Below are positions 14,499 through 23,079 of a stretch of DNA of 29,831 bases, piece after piece. The stretch covers positions 1 to 29,831 of the forward strand of contig JAPLMO010000022.1 in NCBI GenBank assembly GCA_026386995.1, written 5' to 3'. Every line of letters begins with the position of its first letter. Position 1 is the stretch's first letter. The DNA comes from Planctomycetota bacterium (GTDB taxonomy: Bacteria > Planctomycetota > Phycisphaerae > FEN-1346). A model generated the notes under the pieces. That model did not search any database. It was given only the letters and a program-made list of their open reading frames with translations, and was not told the origin of the DNA. The position numbers were made by a program, and so were the translations under genes.

Positions 14499-14664
14499 CA
14501 TATTTGGGGAGCCTCCTGATTAGAGGGCGCCGGCGAGAGTTCCGAAGAAGGTTGTCTTTGGGGAACCACAATCTCACAGACCTTGAGAATGGCAGAGCAC
14601 GCCGACAGAGTCCACCACTGCGGCTCCTGATCTTCGTGGCCGGCCGCCTGCGCGGCCGAGAGGC

Positions 14665-14693
14665 TGGCCAGACCTTGAAAGGTCCGGTACAAT
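14665..14693 (+). promoter_or_regulatory. Candidate promoter of the UroD/GH106 genes
   Basis: TGGCCA (14665-14670), a 17-bp spacer, and TACAAT (14688-14693), 100 bp before the UroD-like ATG. The stretch TTGAAAGGTCCGGTACAA (14675-14692) overlaps the -10 and recurs with two changes at 27670-27687, upstream of another locus gene, so a shared regulator site is possible. The -35 is weak. Confidence 0.35.
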
Positions 14694-14792
14694 CACACGC
14701 ATGCAGGGCACCGAGAAGAGAACGGCGGCGGGCCGCCGATGCCGCCGACCCGCCGGCGGCCGCTTGGCAGAAGATCGCATGAGGTCGCTGGC

Positions 14793-15776
14793 ATGAACCA
14801 TGTCGAGCGGTTCCGCGCCGTGATGAGCTTTCAGCCGGTGGACCGTCTGCCCATGTGGGAATGGGCCATGTGGTGGGACCAGACCATCGCCCGGTGGCGG
14901 ACCGAGGGCTTGCCCGCCCACCTCGACACGGTCTTCGATATCGCACAGTACTTCGGCCTCGACCCGTACCGGCAGTTCTGGTTTAGCACGACCGAGGCCA
15001 CGATTGAAGCCACGCAGCACCACATCGAAGGCGTTGTGGCCAACATGGACGACTACCTGCGGATTCGGCCGCACCTCTATCCCGAGCACACCGAGGCCAT
15101 CGAGTCCATGCGCCATTGGGCCGAGAGGCAGCGGAGAGGCGAGGCGGTCGTCTGGGTCACCTTCGAGGGTTTCTTCTGGTTTCCGCGGACGCTCATGGGC
15201 ATCGACCGGCAACTCCTCGCATTCTACGACCAGCCGGAACTCATCCATCAGATCAACCAGAACCTGACCGACTTCCACATCCGCACGCTCCGCAAGATCG
15301 CCCGGGTCTGCGTGCCCACGTTCATGACTTTTGCCGAGGACATGTCGTATAATCATGGGCCGATGATCGGCAAGGCGGCTTTCGAGACGTTTATCGCGCC
15401 GTACTACCGGCAATTCCTGCCCCTGCTGCGCGAACTCGACATCACCCCGATCGTCGACACCGACGGCGACGTGACGGCCATGGTGCCCTGGCTCCAGGAG
15501 GCCGGCATCGCCGGCGTCCTGCCGCTGGAGCGCCAGGCGGGCGTGGACGGCATGCGGCTGCGCAAGCAGTTCCCCACGCTTCGCATGATCGGCCATTACG
15601 ACAAGATGGTCATGAACCGGGGCGAGGCGGCTGTCCGAGGCGAGTTCGAGCGCCTGCGACCGCTCATGAGAACCGGCGGCTTCATCCCGAGCGTCGATCA
15701 CCAGACGCCCCCCGGCGTTTCGATGGAGCAGTACCGCGTCTTCCTGCGACTGCTGGCGGAGTACGCGAGAGGGTAG
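14793..15776 (+). CDS. Uroporphyrinogen decarboxylase (URO-D) superfamily protein
   Basis: The product has 327 residues from the ATG at 14793, preceded by GAGG; a longer frame from 14739 lacks a ribosome-binding site. URO-D superfamily marks are MNHVERFRAVMSFQPVDRLP at the N-terminus, EDMSYNHGPMIGKAAFETFI, VDTDGDVTAMVPWLQEAG and RMIGHYDKMVMNRG, ending in a DHQTPPGVS loop. It lacks the His-x-Cys zinc motif of MtaA/MtbA methyltransferases, having DTDGD in its place, and it is not a canonical HemE. It belongs to the group of URO-D-like proteins often found within PVC sugar-degradation loci, whose function is unknown. The start of the GH106 gene follows 19 bp later, so they are probably co-transcribed. 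It is cytoplasmic. Confidence 0.88.
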   Translation: MNHVERFRAVMSFQPVDRLPMWEWAMWWDQTIARWRTEGLPAHLDTVFDIAQYFGLDPYRQFWFSTTEATIEATQHHIEGVVANMDDYLRIRPHLYPEHTEAIESMRHWAERQRRGEAVVWVTFEGFFWFPRTLMGIDRQLLAFYDQPELIHQINQNLTDFHIRTLRKIARVCVPTFMTFAEDMSYNHGPMIGKAAFETFIAPYYRQFLPLLRELDITPIVDTDGDVTAMVPWLQEAGIAGVLPLERQAGVDGMRLRKQFPTLRMIGHYDKMVMNRGEAAVRGEFERLRPLMRTGGFIPSVDHQTPPGVSMEQYRVFLRLLAEYARG

Positions 15777-15795
15777 GACACAACTTAGGAAAAGA

Positions 15796-18666
15796 ATGGA
15801 CATGAGAACTGCGCAGGTGTGTTCGATGCTGCTCGTTGCGGCACTGGGTGCCGCTTCTTTCGGCGCAGAGGCCGCTACGGATCTGGAAAAGGGATTCCGT
15901 CAGCCGCCGGCCTCGGCGCGACCGTGGGTCTACTGGTTTTTCATGGACGGCAACCTCACGCGCGAGGGGATGACCGCGGATCTGGAGGCGATGAAACAGG
16001 CCGGCATCGGCGGCGCCATCATCCTGGAGGTTAACATCGGCATTCCTCGCGGGCCGGTGGAATTCATGAGTGAGCCGTGGCGCGAATTGCTCAAGCATGC
16101 CATCAACGAAGCCGACCGTCTGGGACTGGAAATCGCACTTGGCGCGGGACCGGGCTGGTGCGGCACCGGCGGGCCGTGGGTCAAGCCGGAGCAATCCATG
16201 CAGCACCTCGTCGCCAGCGAGACGCAGGTGACCGGGCCGGCGCATTTCGACGCGCCGCTGCCGCAACCGCAACCGCGCAAGCCGTACTTCGGCGAAGATA
16301 CGCTGACACCGGAATTGCATAAGATTTGGAAGGAATTTTACCGGGACGTCGTGGTGCTGGCGTTCCCGACGCCGGCCGGCGATTACCGGATCCCGGACGT
16401 GGATGAGAAGGCGTTGTACTTCCGGGCGCCGTTTTCGTCTATGCAGGGCGTGAAACCCTTCCTGACCGCTGACCGTACGGTCCTGCCGGCCGGGCAGTGC
16501 ATCGCGTCAAACCAAGTCATCGAACTGACCGCGAGATTGTCGTCCGATGGCCGGTTGGTCTGGGACGTGCCGGCGGGGAATTGGACGATCATGCGGTTCG
16601 GCCGCACCATTACGGGACAGACAACGCGCCCGGCGCCGGTGCCTGGGCTGGGATTCGAGTCCGACAAGTTCGACAAGGCGGCGCTGGACGCGCATTTCGA
16701 GTCGTTCGTCGGGGCCTTGCTAAAGACTGTCGGCGAACCGAAGCATCCGGGACGGGGGTTGACGACGGTGCATTTTGACAGTTGGGAGATGAGCTCGCAG
16801 AACTGGTCGGAGAGATTCCGCGAGGAATTCCGGCAACGGCGCGGCTACGACCCGCTGCGATTCTTGCCGGCCATGCTCGGGCACGTCGTCGAAAGCGTCG
16901 CGGTGTCGGAACGGTTCCTGTGGGATCTGCGGCGGACGGCGCAGGAATTGGTGGTCGAGAACCACGCGTTGCGCCTGAAGGAACTCGGCCGGCAGCACGG
17001 CTTGAAGTTATCGATCGAACCGTACGATCTGAACCCCGCTGGTGATCTCGCGCTGGGCGGTGTGGCCGATGTGCCGATGTGCGAGTTCTGGTCGAACCTG
17101 TTCAACACGGACTACAGTGTCTTCGAAGCCGTCTCGATTGCGCATACGCAGGGGCGACCCATTGTTGGTGCGGAATCGTTTACCGGGGTCGAGGACGGCT
17201 GGCGGAAGCATCCCGGCTCGATGAAGATGCAGGGCGACTGGGCGTTGTGCGCCGGCATCAACCGGTTTGTCTTCCACCGTTACCAGCATCAGCCGTGGCT
17301 CGACCGCCGGCCCGGCATGACGATGGGCAATATCGGTGTGCATTGGGAGCGGACGCAAACGTGGTGGGGCATGGCGTCGGCCTATCACACGTACCTGGCG
17401 CGTTGCCAGGCGTTGCTGCGGCGCGGTTTGCCGGTGGCCGACATCCTCTACCTCGACGGCGAGGGCGCGCCGAACGTGTTCCGTCCGCCGGCGTCGGCCA
17501 CGCTCAACGGCCTGCCCGACCGGCGCGGCTACAACTTCGACGGCTGCGCGCCCGGCACGCTCATCGAACGCGCATCGGTGAAAGACGGTCGGATCGTGTT
17601 TCCGGACGGCATGAGTTACCGGCTCCTGGTGTTGCCGCGTGTTGACGCGATGACGCCGGCCTTGCTCCGGAAGATCAAACAATTGACCGATGGCGGCGCG
17701 ATTGTCCTTGGAACGCCGCCGCAACAGTCGCCGAGTCTCGTGAACTATCCGGCCTGCGACGCCGAAGCGAAGGAACTCGCCTCGCAGATTCGGAGCGAAC
17801 CCGTCGCAAAGAGTTCGGACCTTTATCCGACCTACGACGTGGTGGCCGGGAGGTTGGCGAAACTGGGCGTGCCGCCGGACTTCGACTCGAACGGCGATTT
17901 GCGCTACACGCACCGGCGGGATGGCAACGCGGAGGTTTATTTCGTGTCCAACAGGACAGACCGGAACGTAAACGCCGCCTGCACCTTCCGCCTCGCCGGC
18001 AAGCAACCGGAACTGTGGGACCCCATGACCGGCGCCTGTCGCCTGGCGACGGCGTTCACGGAAGCCAACGGTTCCACCAGTGTCCCGCTGGAGTTTGCGC
18101 CACACGGTTCGCTGTTCGTCGTTTTCCGCCAACCGGCCGGCGCGCCCAAGTCCGGGAGCAACTTCCCGTCTTTCAAAAGAGTCTGCGAACTAACCGGCCC
18201 GTGGGAGGTTTGCTTTGACCCGAAATGGGGCGGCCCGGAGCGCGTGACGTTTGCGGCGCTGGACGACTGGAGCAAACGACCGGAGGATGGCATCAAGTTC
18301 TATTCCGGCGCCGCGACGTACAGGCAGGAGTTTAGTCTCCAGTCGTCAGGTGACCAGATGTTCCTCGATCTTGGCAAGGTGGCGGTTATGGCACGGGTGA
18401 AACTCAACGGCACAGATTTGGGTATCGTCTGGACCGACCCGTACCGCGTGGACATCACCGCCGCCGCCAAGCCGGGTGTGAACACGCTGGAAATCACCGT
18501 AGTCAATCTGTGGCCCAATCGCCTGATCGGAGACCAGTCATTGCCGGAAGGAAAACGATTCACATGGTCGACATGGAATCCGTTCAATAAGGATTCGCCG
18601 CTGCTGGTTTCGGGTTTACTCGGTCCCGTACAAATTCTGTCAACGGAAAGGACAGCCACTCCATGA
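15796..18666 (+). CDS. Secreted GH106-type alpha-L-rhamnosidase
   Basis: The product has 956 residues with a signal peptide (cleaved near FGAEA). GH106 marks lie at about 37-75 (ARPWVYWFFMDGNLTREGMT, then AMKQAGIGGAIIL) and 92-135 (EFMSEPWRELLKHAINEADR, GAGPGWCGTGGPWVKPEQSM), followed by HFDSWEMSSQNW and the long alpha/beta catalytic domain. About 836-915 is a C-terminal beta-sandwich (FLDLGKVAVMARVKLNGTDL, VNLWPNRLIGDQSLPEGKR), typical of this family. The family hydrolyses terminal alpha-L-rhamnose, for example in rhamnogalacturonan side chains or ulvan-like glycans; the linkage here cannot be read from sequence. AGGAAAAG precedes the ATG at 15796; a second ATG two codons on is an alternative. 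Full length for the family. Confidence 0.88.
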   Translation: MDMRTAQVCSMLLVAALGAASFGAEAATDLEKGFRQPPASARPWVYWFFMDGNLTREGMTADLEAMKQAGIGGAIILEVNIGIPRGPVEFMSEPWRELLKHAINEADRLGLEIALGAGPGWCGTGGPWVKPEQSMQHLVASETQVTGPAHFDAPLPQPQPRKPYFGEDTLTPELHKIWKEFYRDVVVLAFPTPAGDYRIPDVDEKALYFRAPFSSMQGVKPFLTADRTVLPAGQCIASNQVIELTARLSSDGRLVWDVPAGNWTIMRFGRTITGQTTRPAPVPGLGFESDKFDKAALDAHFESFVGALLKTVGEPKHPGRGLTTVHFDSWEMSSQNWSERFREEFRQRRGYDPLRFLPAMLGHVVESVAVSERFLWDLRRTAQELVVENHALRLKELGRQHGLKLSIEPYDLNPAGDLALGGVADVPMCEFWSNLFNTDYSVFEAVSIAHTQGRPIVGAESFTGVEDGWRKHPGSMKMQGDWALCAGINRFVFHRYQHQPWLDRRPGMTMGNIGVHWERTQTWWGMASAYHTYLARCQALLRRGLPVADILYLDGEGAPNVFRPPASATLNGLPDRRGYNFDGCAPGTLIERASVKDGRIVFPDGMSYRLLVLPRVDAMTPALLRKIKQLTDGGAIVLGTPPQQSPSLVNYPACDAEAKELASQIRSEPVAKSSDLYPTYDVVAGRLAKLGVPPDFDSNGDLRYTHRRDGNAEVYFVSNRTDRNVNAACTFRLAGKQPELWDPMTGACRLATAFTEANGSTSVPLEFAPHGSLFVVFRQPAGAPKSGSNFPSFKRVCELTGPWEVCFDPKWGGPERVTFAALDDWSKRPEDGIKFYSGAATYRQEFSLQSSGDQMFLDLGKVAVMARVKLNGTDLGIVWTDPYRVDITAAAKPGVNTLEITVVNLWPNRLIGDQSLPEGKRFTWSTWNPFNKDSPLLVSGLLGPVQILSTERTATP

Positions 18667-18755
18667 GTTCTGTCCAGAATATCAAGAAGAGACGCAGCGA
18701 GCGGCGAGAATAGTTATGAACGGTTACTAAGACCAGACAACAAATGAGAGTCTAA

Positions 18756-18845
18756 ATGAAAGACTACGCCACACACTGCTTTGCTGCTTGCCTCATTACC
18801 GCCGTTGGGTGCTATCCCACGAGATGGAAAGGATTAAATGAATAA
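18756..18845 (+). CDS. Very short lipoprotein-like open frame, 29 residues
   Basis: MKDYATHCFAACLITAVGC followed by ten residues and TAA. The hydrophobic core and AVGC resemble a lipoprotein signal, but there is no mature protein and no strong ribosome-binding site. It is likely the decapitated start of a lost gene. Its stop overlaps the next frame's start. Confidence 0.2.
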   Translation: MKDYATHCFAACLITAVGCYPTRWKGLNE

Positions 18846-19101
18846 AACAATAACGAGAATGGTGTTAAATTGTGCGGTGCTCTTGACATCTGGCCTTTCG
18901 CAGATTCTGGAGGCACGAAACACGCTTGATTCAAGGGGATTTGCACTGATTCCGCAATTTCGGCCTGAGCCATTGGCGCGAGGGCACAAAGCGAAATTCG
19001 CCCTGTGGTGGAAAACTGCGAAAAACCGCGGGAATCGGTCAGTTCTTGCCATCGCGCGGCTTTCCTTGGGCCGAGAAACCAGCGAAAGGCCAGATAAGTA
19101 A
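18838..19101 (+). CDS. Short open frame with signal-peptide start, 87 residues, probably a gene remnant
   Basis: An AAAGGATTAA Shine-Dalgarno sequence precedes the ATG. The first 27 residues (MNKTITRMVLNCAVLLTSGL, SQILEA) look like a genuine signal peptide. The remaining 60 residues are basic and low in features and do not look like a folded secreted protein. I read it as the start of a secreted gene fused to unrelated DNA. A real short secreted peptide cannot be excluded. Confidence 0.3.
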   Translation: MNKTITRMVLNCAVLLTSGLSQILEARNTLDSRGFALIPQFRPEPLARGHKAKFALWWKTAKNRGNRSVLAIARLSLGRETSERPDK

Positions 19102-19117
19102 GCAGAAAGGGAAAAAG

Positions 19118-20260
19118 ATGATAAACAGATTAGTTGTGTTGTGCGGGATGATTGCGATGTTGCTGATGCCACCGGCGTTTGCTGAAACCAAAATGGCGCT
19201 GGACTTTCCGCTTGAGCGGCAGGTGTTCCAGCGAAATGCGGAAGAGTGGGCTGATGTCAAGGTGGCGGGAACCGTCCCGGCGGATGCGACCCTGGTCGAA
19301 GCGAAAGCTGAGTTAGGCGCCGGATTGCGTGGGAAAGCTACAGATTGGACCGTTGTGGCCCAGGGAACGCAGATAAAAGGAGGCAAGTTCACCGGCAGTC
19401 TTAAACTGGCAACAGGCGGCTGGTACTCGCTCAAGGTGCGGTTCCGGAAATCCGCCGAAGACCAGACGATTCTGGGCGAGGCCTCGATTGGACAGGTCGG
19501 TGTCGGAGATGTCTATATCACGGCCGGGCAGTCCAATTCTGTGAACTACGGCAATCCGAGACAGAAATCGGCTGAAACGCTTTCGGTTTATTTTGACGGT
19601 AAGCGATTCACTCAGGCCGCCGATCCGATTCCCGATGCCTGCGGCGATGGCGGCACCCCTTGGCCAATTCTCGGCGATATGTTGTCTCGAACCATCCGGG
19701 CACCGGTATGTTTCCGCTCGGCAACCGTCAACTGGGTGCGGGTGCGTGAATGGGTGCCGGGCCACGGTTCGGGCAATATCGAGCGGCTCGTGGAACGGGC
19801 GAAGTGGTTTGGTCCCGCAGGGGTTCGCGCCGTGCTGTGGGTGCAGGGCGAAGCCGATACGGGCCGCCAGGATTTCACGCCGGCAGAGCAGTATGAAAAG
19901 GAAGCCAAGGCGATGATTGAATTCAGTCGCAAGCAACTGGGCTGGCCGATCGACTGGTTTGTGGCCGGCACCTGCTATTGTCCACCCCAAGGAGGACAGG
20001 ATTGGAAGGAGGGCATGGCCGCCACGACCAACGCCCAGAAAGCGCTGTGGGATAAAGGGATCGCTTTCCGTGGACCGGACACCAACGATCTCATCGGCAA
20101 TCCGGATTACCGGCATGACGGCATTCATTTCGGGCCACGCGGCCTGCTGGTGCATGCCGAGCGGTGGTATGCGGCTTTAAGCGCCCATTACAACCTGGCG
20201 AATCCAGTGACAACCAGGGCCCCGCCTGCTCCGCTTTCGGGGGCACGTCGCGACAACTGA
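19118..20260 (+). CDS. Secreted SGNH/SASA-family carbohydrate esterase
   Basis: The product has 380 residues from the ATG at 19118, with AAAGGGAAAAAG upstream; an earlier in-frame start at 19046 lacks a signal peptide. The signal peptide is MINRLVVLCGMIAMLLMPPA, cleaved after FA. A small beta domain covers about 25-125. The SGNH motifs are VYITAGQSNSVNYG (nucleophile Ser139), VLWVQGEADTG, and RHDGIHFGPRG with the catalytic Asp/His. It is shorter and clearly different from the two 500-residue esterases in this window, and it lacks their MVLQR N-terminal domain. Expected activity is removal of O-acetyl (or similar) groups from a glycan outside the cytoplasm. It lies between GH106 and the GH95-like gene (59-bp gap to the latter). 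Confidence 0.88.
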   Translation: MINRLVVLCGMIAMLLMPPAFAETKMALDFPLERQVFQRNAEEWADVKVAGTVPADATLVEAKAELGAGLRGKATDWTVVAQGTQIKGGKFTGSLKLATGGWYSLKVRFRKSAEDQTILGEASIGQVGVGDVYITAGQSNSVNYGNPRQKSAETLSVYFDGKRFTQAADPIPDACGDGGTPWPILGDMLSRTIRAPVCFRSATVNWVRVREWVPGHGSGNIERLVERAKWFGPAGVRAVLWVQGEADTGRQDFTPAEQYEKEAKAMIEFSRKQLGWPIDWFVAGTCYCPPQGGQDWKEGMAATTNAQKALWDKGIAFRGPDTNDLIGNPDYRHDGIHFGPRGLLVHAERWYAALSAHYNLANPVTTRAPPAPLSGARRDN

Positions 20261-20319
20261 CAACAAGGTGTTGAATGATGGGATGCGTGGTCACAGAAGA
20301 TGTTAGAAGGAGATTAGAA

Positions 20320-22968
20320 ATGAAGCGTGTGAAGATCGTGTTATCCGTTATTGCGATTCTGATGGTCGTTTCCCGGGTTTACGGGGTGTCATCGTCCGAT
20401 GGCGAACAGATTGTCGGCAGGCACTCATTTGTCATCAACGGGCCGGCAGGCGGGGCGAGCGGGGGTATGGCCAGCGGGCCTATCATCGGCAATGGCGATG
20501 TGGGAATCATGCTGTCCGGCCCGGCGGATGCACTGACCTTCTATATCGGCAAGAACGACTCCTGGAGTTCGTTTTTGTCGGGAATACGGGACGCGTCGGC
20601 TCTAACGGTGGGACGGATGCGGATCATGACGCCGGCATTGCAGGGCGCGACCTTGAAGACCACGGTTGATATGCAGCATGCGGAACTCCGCGGCGAATAC
20701 GCCAAGGCCAACGCCTCGCTCGCCTCACGCTCCTGGGTCGATGCCAACCGCAATCTCCTCTGCGTCGAACTGGTCAATACAGGGACTGCTCCGCTGGCCA
20801 TGACGTTGCAGAATATCACCGCAAGCAATAATGCCAGCATCTTGTTGCCTGCCAGTGTCGAGGACAACGGCGTGCCAATTCAGTTGGGCTGTGAGCAGGG
20901 CGGCGGCGGACGCTGGTTCTTCAACGGCGAAATGGCGGACGTCGCGGTTCTCGACCAGGTGCTTTCCGACGCTGATATTGCGAAGCTCGCGCAAGGGGAG
21001 CGCAAGGAGGTTAAGGTTTTCGACGGCAAAACCCGTCTGCCGCTGGCCGCACCCGGCATCTCCAAAGCCCTCAGCATTTCCGCTTGGATCAAGGCCGCCA
21101 AGCGCTCCCCGGATGCCAACTACATTCTGAGCAAAGGCGAGTTCCATCAGGGTTATAGTTTGGGGCTTTCCGGTGGCCGCGTGCGTTTTGCCATCGGCGG
21201 CGTTTTCCTGCAGTGCGATGAGCAGGTCCCGCTCGACAAGTGGGTGCATGTGGCGGGCACGTACGACGGCAAGCGCATGGCCCTGTTGCTGGATGGCAAG
21301 TTGGTCAAGGCCATTGCGCGGCCTTCCGATCCCGGCGCCCCGTTTCTCTTTGAGCCGGATGCTCCCAATCCTGCTCTCGACAGCCGCAAGATCGCTGTCG
21401 CCACCCGCATCGTCGGCAACGCCGTCGCCAGCAGTTTCACGCTGGAACCCGGCAAGACGGTCGTCGTCGTCGCCGCCATTCTGAGCGACCTCGATTGCCA
21501 GGGCCAGGATCTGCTGGCCGAGGCCAAGTCGCTGACCGCCGCGTTGACGCCCGACAAAATTGCGGAATATGGCGAAATGCATCGCCAATGGTGGCAGACC
21601 TTCTGGAGCAAGTCATCCATCGAGATTCCCGACAAGGTTCTCGAACAGCATTGGTATTCAGCCCTGTACATCATGGCCTCATGCAGCCGCGCGGGCAAGG
21701 TCGCTCCCGGCCTCTGGGGCAACTGGATCACCACTGACGCGCCCGGCTGGCACGGCGATTTCCACCTCAACTACAATTTCCAGGCACCCTTCTACGGACT
21801 GTATGCCGCCAACCATCCCGAGACCACATTGCCGTTTTATGATGCCATGAATCAAGCCATCCCGCTAGGTCGGCGCTGCGCCGAGCGGGCGGGATGGAAG
21901 GGGATTCATTTCCCGGTATCCATGGGCCCTTGGGGCTTGTGTCCTGAAGGCGAAGCCAAGGACCATGGCCAGCGCAGCAATGCCGCCTATTGCGCGCTCA
22001 ACTTCATCTGGTATTACCAATACACGCAGGATAAGGATTGGCTAAAACACTCCGGCTACCAATTTCTGCGCGAAGTCGCTGATTTCTGGGAGAACTACCT
22101 GAAATTCGAGAACGGCCGTTACGTGATTCACAACGATTCGATGCATGAGGGGAGCGGCGAAGATATGAACCCACTTCTCTCGCTCGGGCTGGTGCGAACG
22201 CTGTTCAAGAACATGCTGGTGATGAGCGCGGACCTGGGTGTCGACGAGAACCGGCGCGCAAAGTGGCAGGACATTTGCGAGAAGATCAGCCCCTTTCCGA
22301 CCCAGGAGCGTAACGGCAAGACGGTCTTTCGCTACACGGAGAAAGGAATGGACTGGTGCGATAACAACACTTTGGGCATCCAGCACATCTTCCCGGCCGG
22401 TGCCATCGGCCTCGATAGCGATCCGAAGTTACTGGAGATAAGCCGCAACATGGTGGATGCGATGGCCCGCTGGGAGGATGGCAATGGCAGTTCCTCATGG
22501 TACACCTTCTGTGCGCGCATCGGCTATGATCCCCAAACCATCCTCACCCGCATGCGCCAGATGACCGACCGTAACTCCATGCCCAATAAGTTGCTGACGT
22601 TCGGCGGTGGTGGAATTGAGAACGTCGCGGGCTTCCATGGCATCACCGAAATGCTGCTGCAAAGCCACGATGGCGTGCTGCGTCTCTTTCCCTGCTGGCC
22701 GAAAGATCAGGATGCCCGGTTCGGCGGTTTGCGGACGGTAGGCGCGTTTCTGATTTCGGCGGAAATGAAGAACGGCGTCGTGTCTGGAGTGAAGATCCTC
22801 AGCGAGAAAGGCAGGGATTGCACCGTCGTCAATCCATGGCCCGGCAGCAAAGTGGCTCTTGTCAGGAATGGCCGGAGGCCGGGTTCTTCTGCTGAAACCA
22901 AGCAGGGTGAGCGTTTCTCTTTCAGGACAGCGGTGAACGAAACAATCGAACTCAGTCCTGAGCAATAG
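20320..22968 (+). CDS. GH95-like alpha-L-fucosidase/galactosidase with inserted LamG-like segment
   Basis: The product has 882 residues from the ATG at 20320, which has a clear AAGGAG; a start at 20275 is not supported. A signal peptide covers 1-22. An N-terminal beta-sandwich (about 35-185) contains PIIGNGDVGIMLSGPADALT. A LamG-like segment (187-335) is inserted before the sandwich resumes (TRIVGNAVASSFTLEPGKTV). An (alpha/alpha)6 catalytic domain follows (about 410-800) with GWHGDFHLNYNFQAPFYGL, MHEGSGEDMNPLLSLGLV and, near its end, GGGGIENVAGFHGITEMLLQ, then HDGVLRLFPCWP, which are GH95 marks. GH95 cleaves alpha-1,2-L-fucose or alpha-L-galactose with inversion. I did not verify every catalytic residue, so a related unclassified family is possible. 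Confidence 0.8.
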   Translation: MKRVKIVLSVIAILMVVSRVYGVSSSDGEQIVGRHSFVINGPAGGASGGMASGPIIGNGDVGIMLSGPADALTFYIGKNDSWSSFLSGIRDASALTVGRMRIMTPALQGATLKTTVDMQHAELRGEYAKANASLASRSWVDANRNLLCVELVNTGTAPLAMTLQNITASNNASILLPASVEDNGVPIQLGCEQGGGGRWFFNGEMADVAVLDQVLSDADIAKLAQGERKEVKVFDGKTRLPLAAPGISKALSISAWIKAAKRSPDANYILSKGEFHQGYSLGLSGGRVRFAIGGVFLQCDEQVPLDKWVHVAGTYDGKRMALLLDGKLVKAIARPSDPGAPFLFEPDAPNPALDSRKIAVATRIVGNAVASSFTLEPGKTVVVVAAILSDLDCQGQDLLAEAKSLTAALTPDKIAEYGEMHRQWWQTFWSKSSIEIPDKVLEQHWYSALYIMASCSRAGKVAPGLWGNWITTDAPGWHGDFHLNYNFQAPFYGLYAANHPETTLPFYDAMNQAIPLGRRCAERAGWKGIHFPVSMGPWGLCPEGEAKDHGQRSNAAYCALNFIWYYQYTQDKDWLKHSGYQFLREVADFWENYLKFENGRYVIHNDSMHEGSGEDMNPLLSLGLVRTLFKNMLVMSADLGVDENRRAKWQDICEKISPFPTQERNGKTVFRYTEKGMDWCDNNTLGIQHIFPAGAIGLDSDPKLLEISRNMVDAMARWEDGNGSSSWYTFCARIGYDPQTILTRMRQMTDRNSMPNKLLTFGGGGIENVAGFHGITEMLLQSHDGVLRLFPCWPKDQDARFGGLRTVGAFLISAEMKNGVVSGVKILSEKGRDCTVVNPWPGSKVALVRNGRRPGSSAETKQGERFSFRTAVNETIELSPEQ

Positions 22969-23079
22969 GCACAAGTATAGCAGCGAATGACCATTTACGC
23001 GTTCAAATTGACGTTCAGCGGCCAGATCCCAACGCTCAAACCATGACCCACCCCAACTCATACGCAGGAGTAACCAGCT

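Larger units (their letters stand above)
18667..19117 (+). other. Debris-like intergenic region
   Basis: About 450 bp with only short frames (listed separately). Several ATG-plus-signal-peptide starts follow each other and none leads to a recognisable domain, which suggests remnants of lost secreted genes. No hairpin terminator was seen. A GAAAGGGAAAAAG Shine-Dalgarno region at its end belongs to the esterase at 19118. Confidence 0.5.

Noticed and set aside
14675..14692. Possible right terminus of copy E (GGTCCGGTACA)
   Set aside because: It differs from GGACCAGTACA at two positions and lacks the adjacent leader sequence found in copies A, B and C. A promoter overlap explains it equally well.
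14574..15803. A 409-codon minus-strand open frame
   Set aside because: It covers the antisense of the UroD-like gene and starts inside the GH106 signal peptide. Composition is typical of a shadow frame.
18621..18632. Third copy of the GGTCC-GTACAA motif
   Set aside because: It lies inside the coding end of the GH106 gene, where the encoded LLGPVQI is conserved in the protein family, so the match is coincidental.
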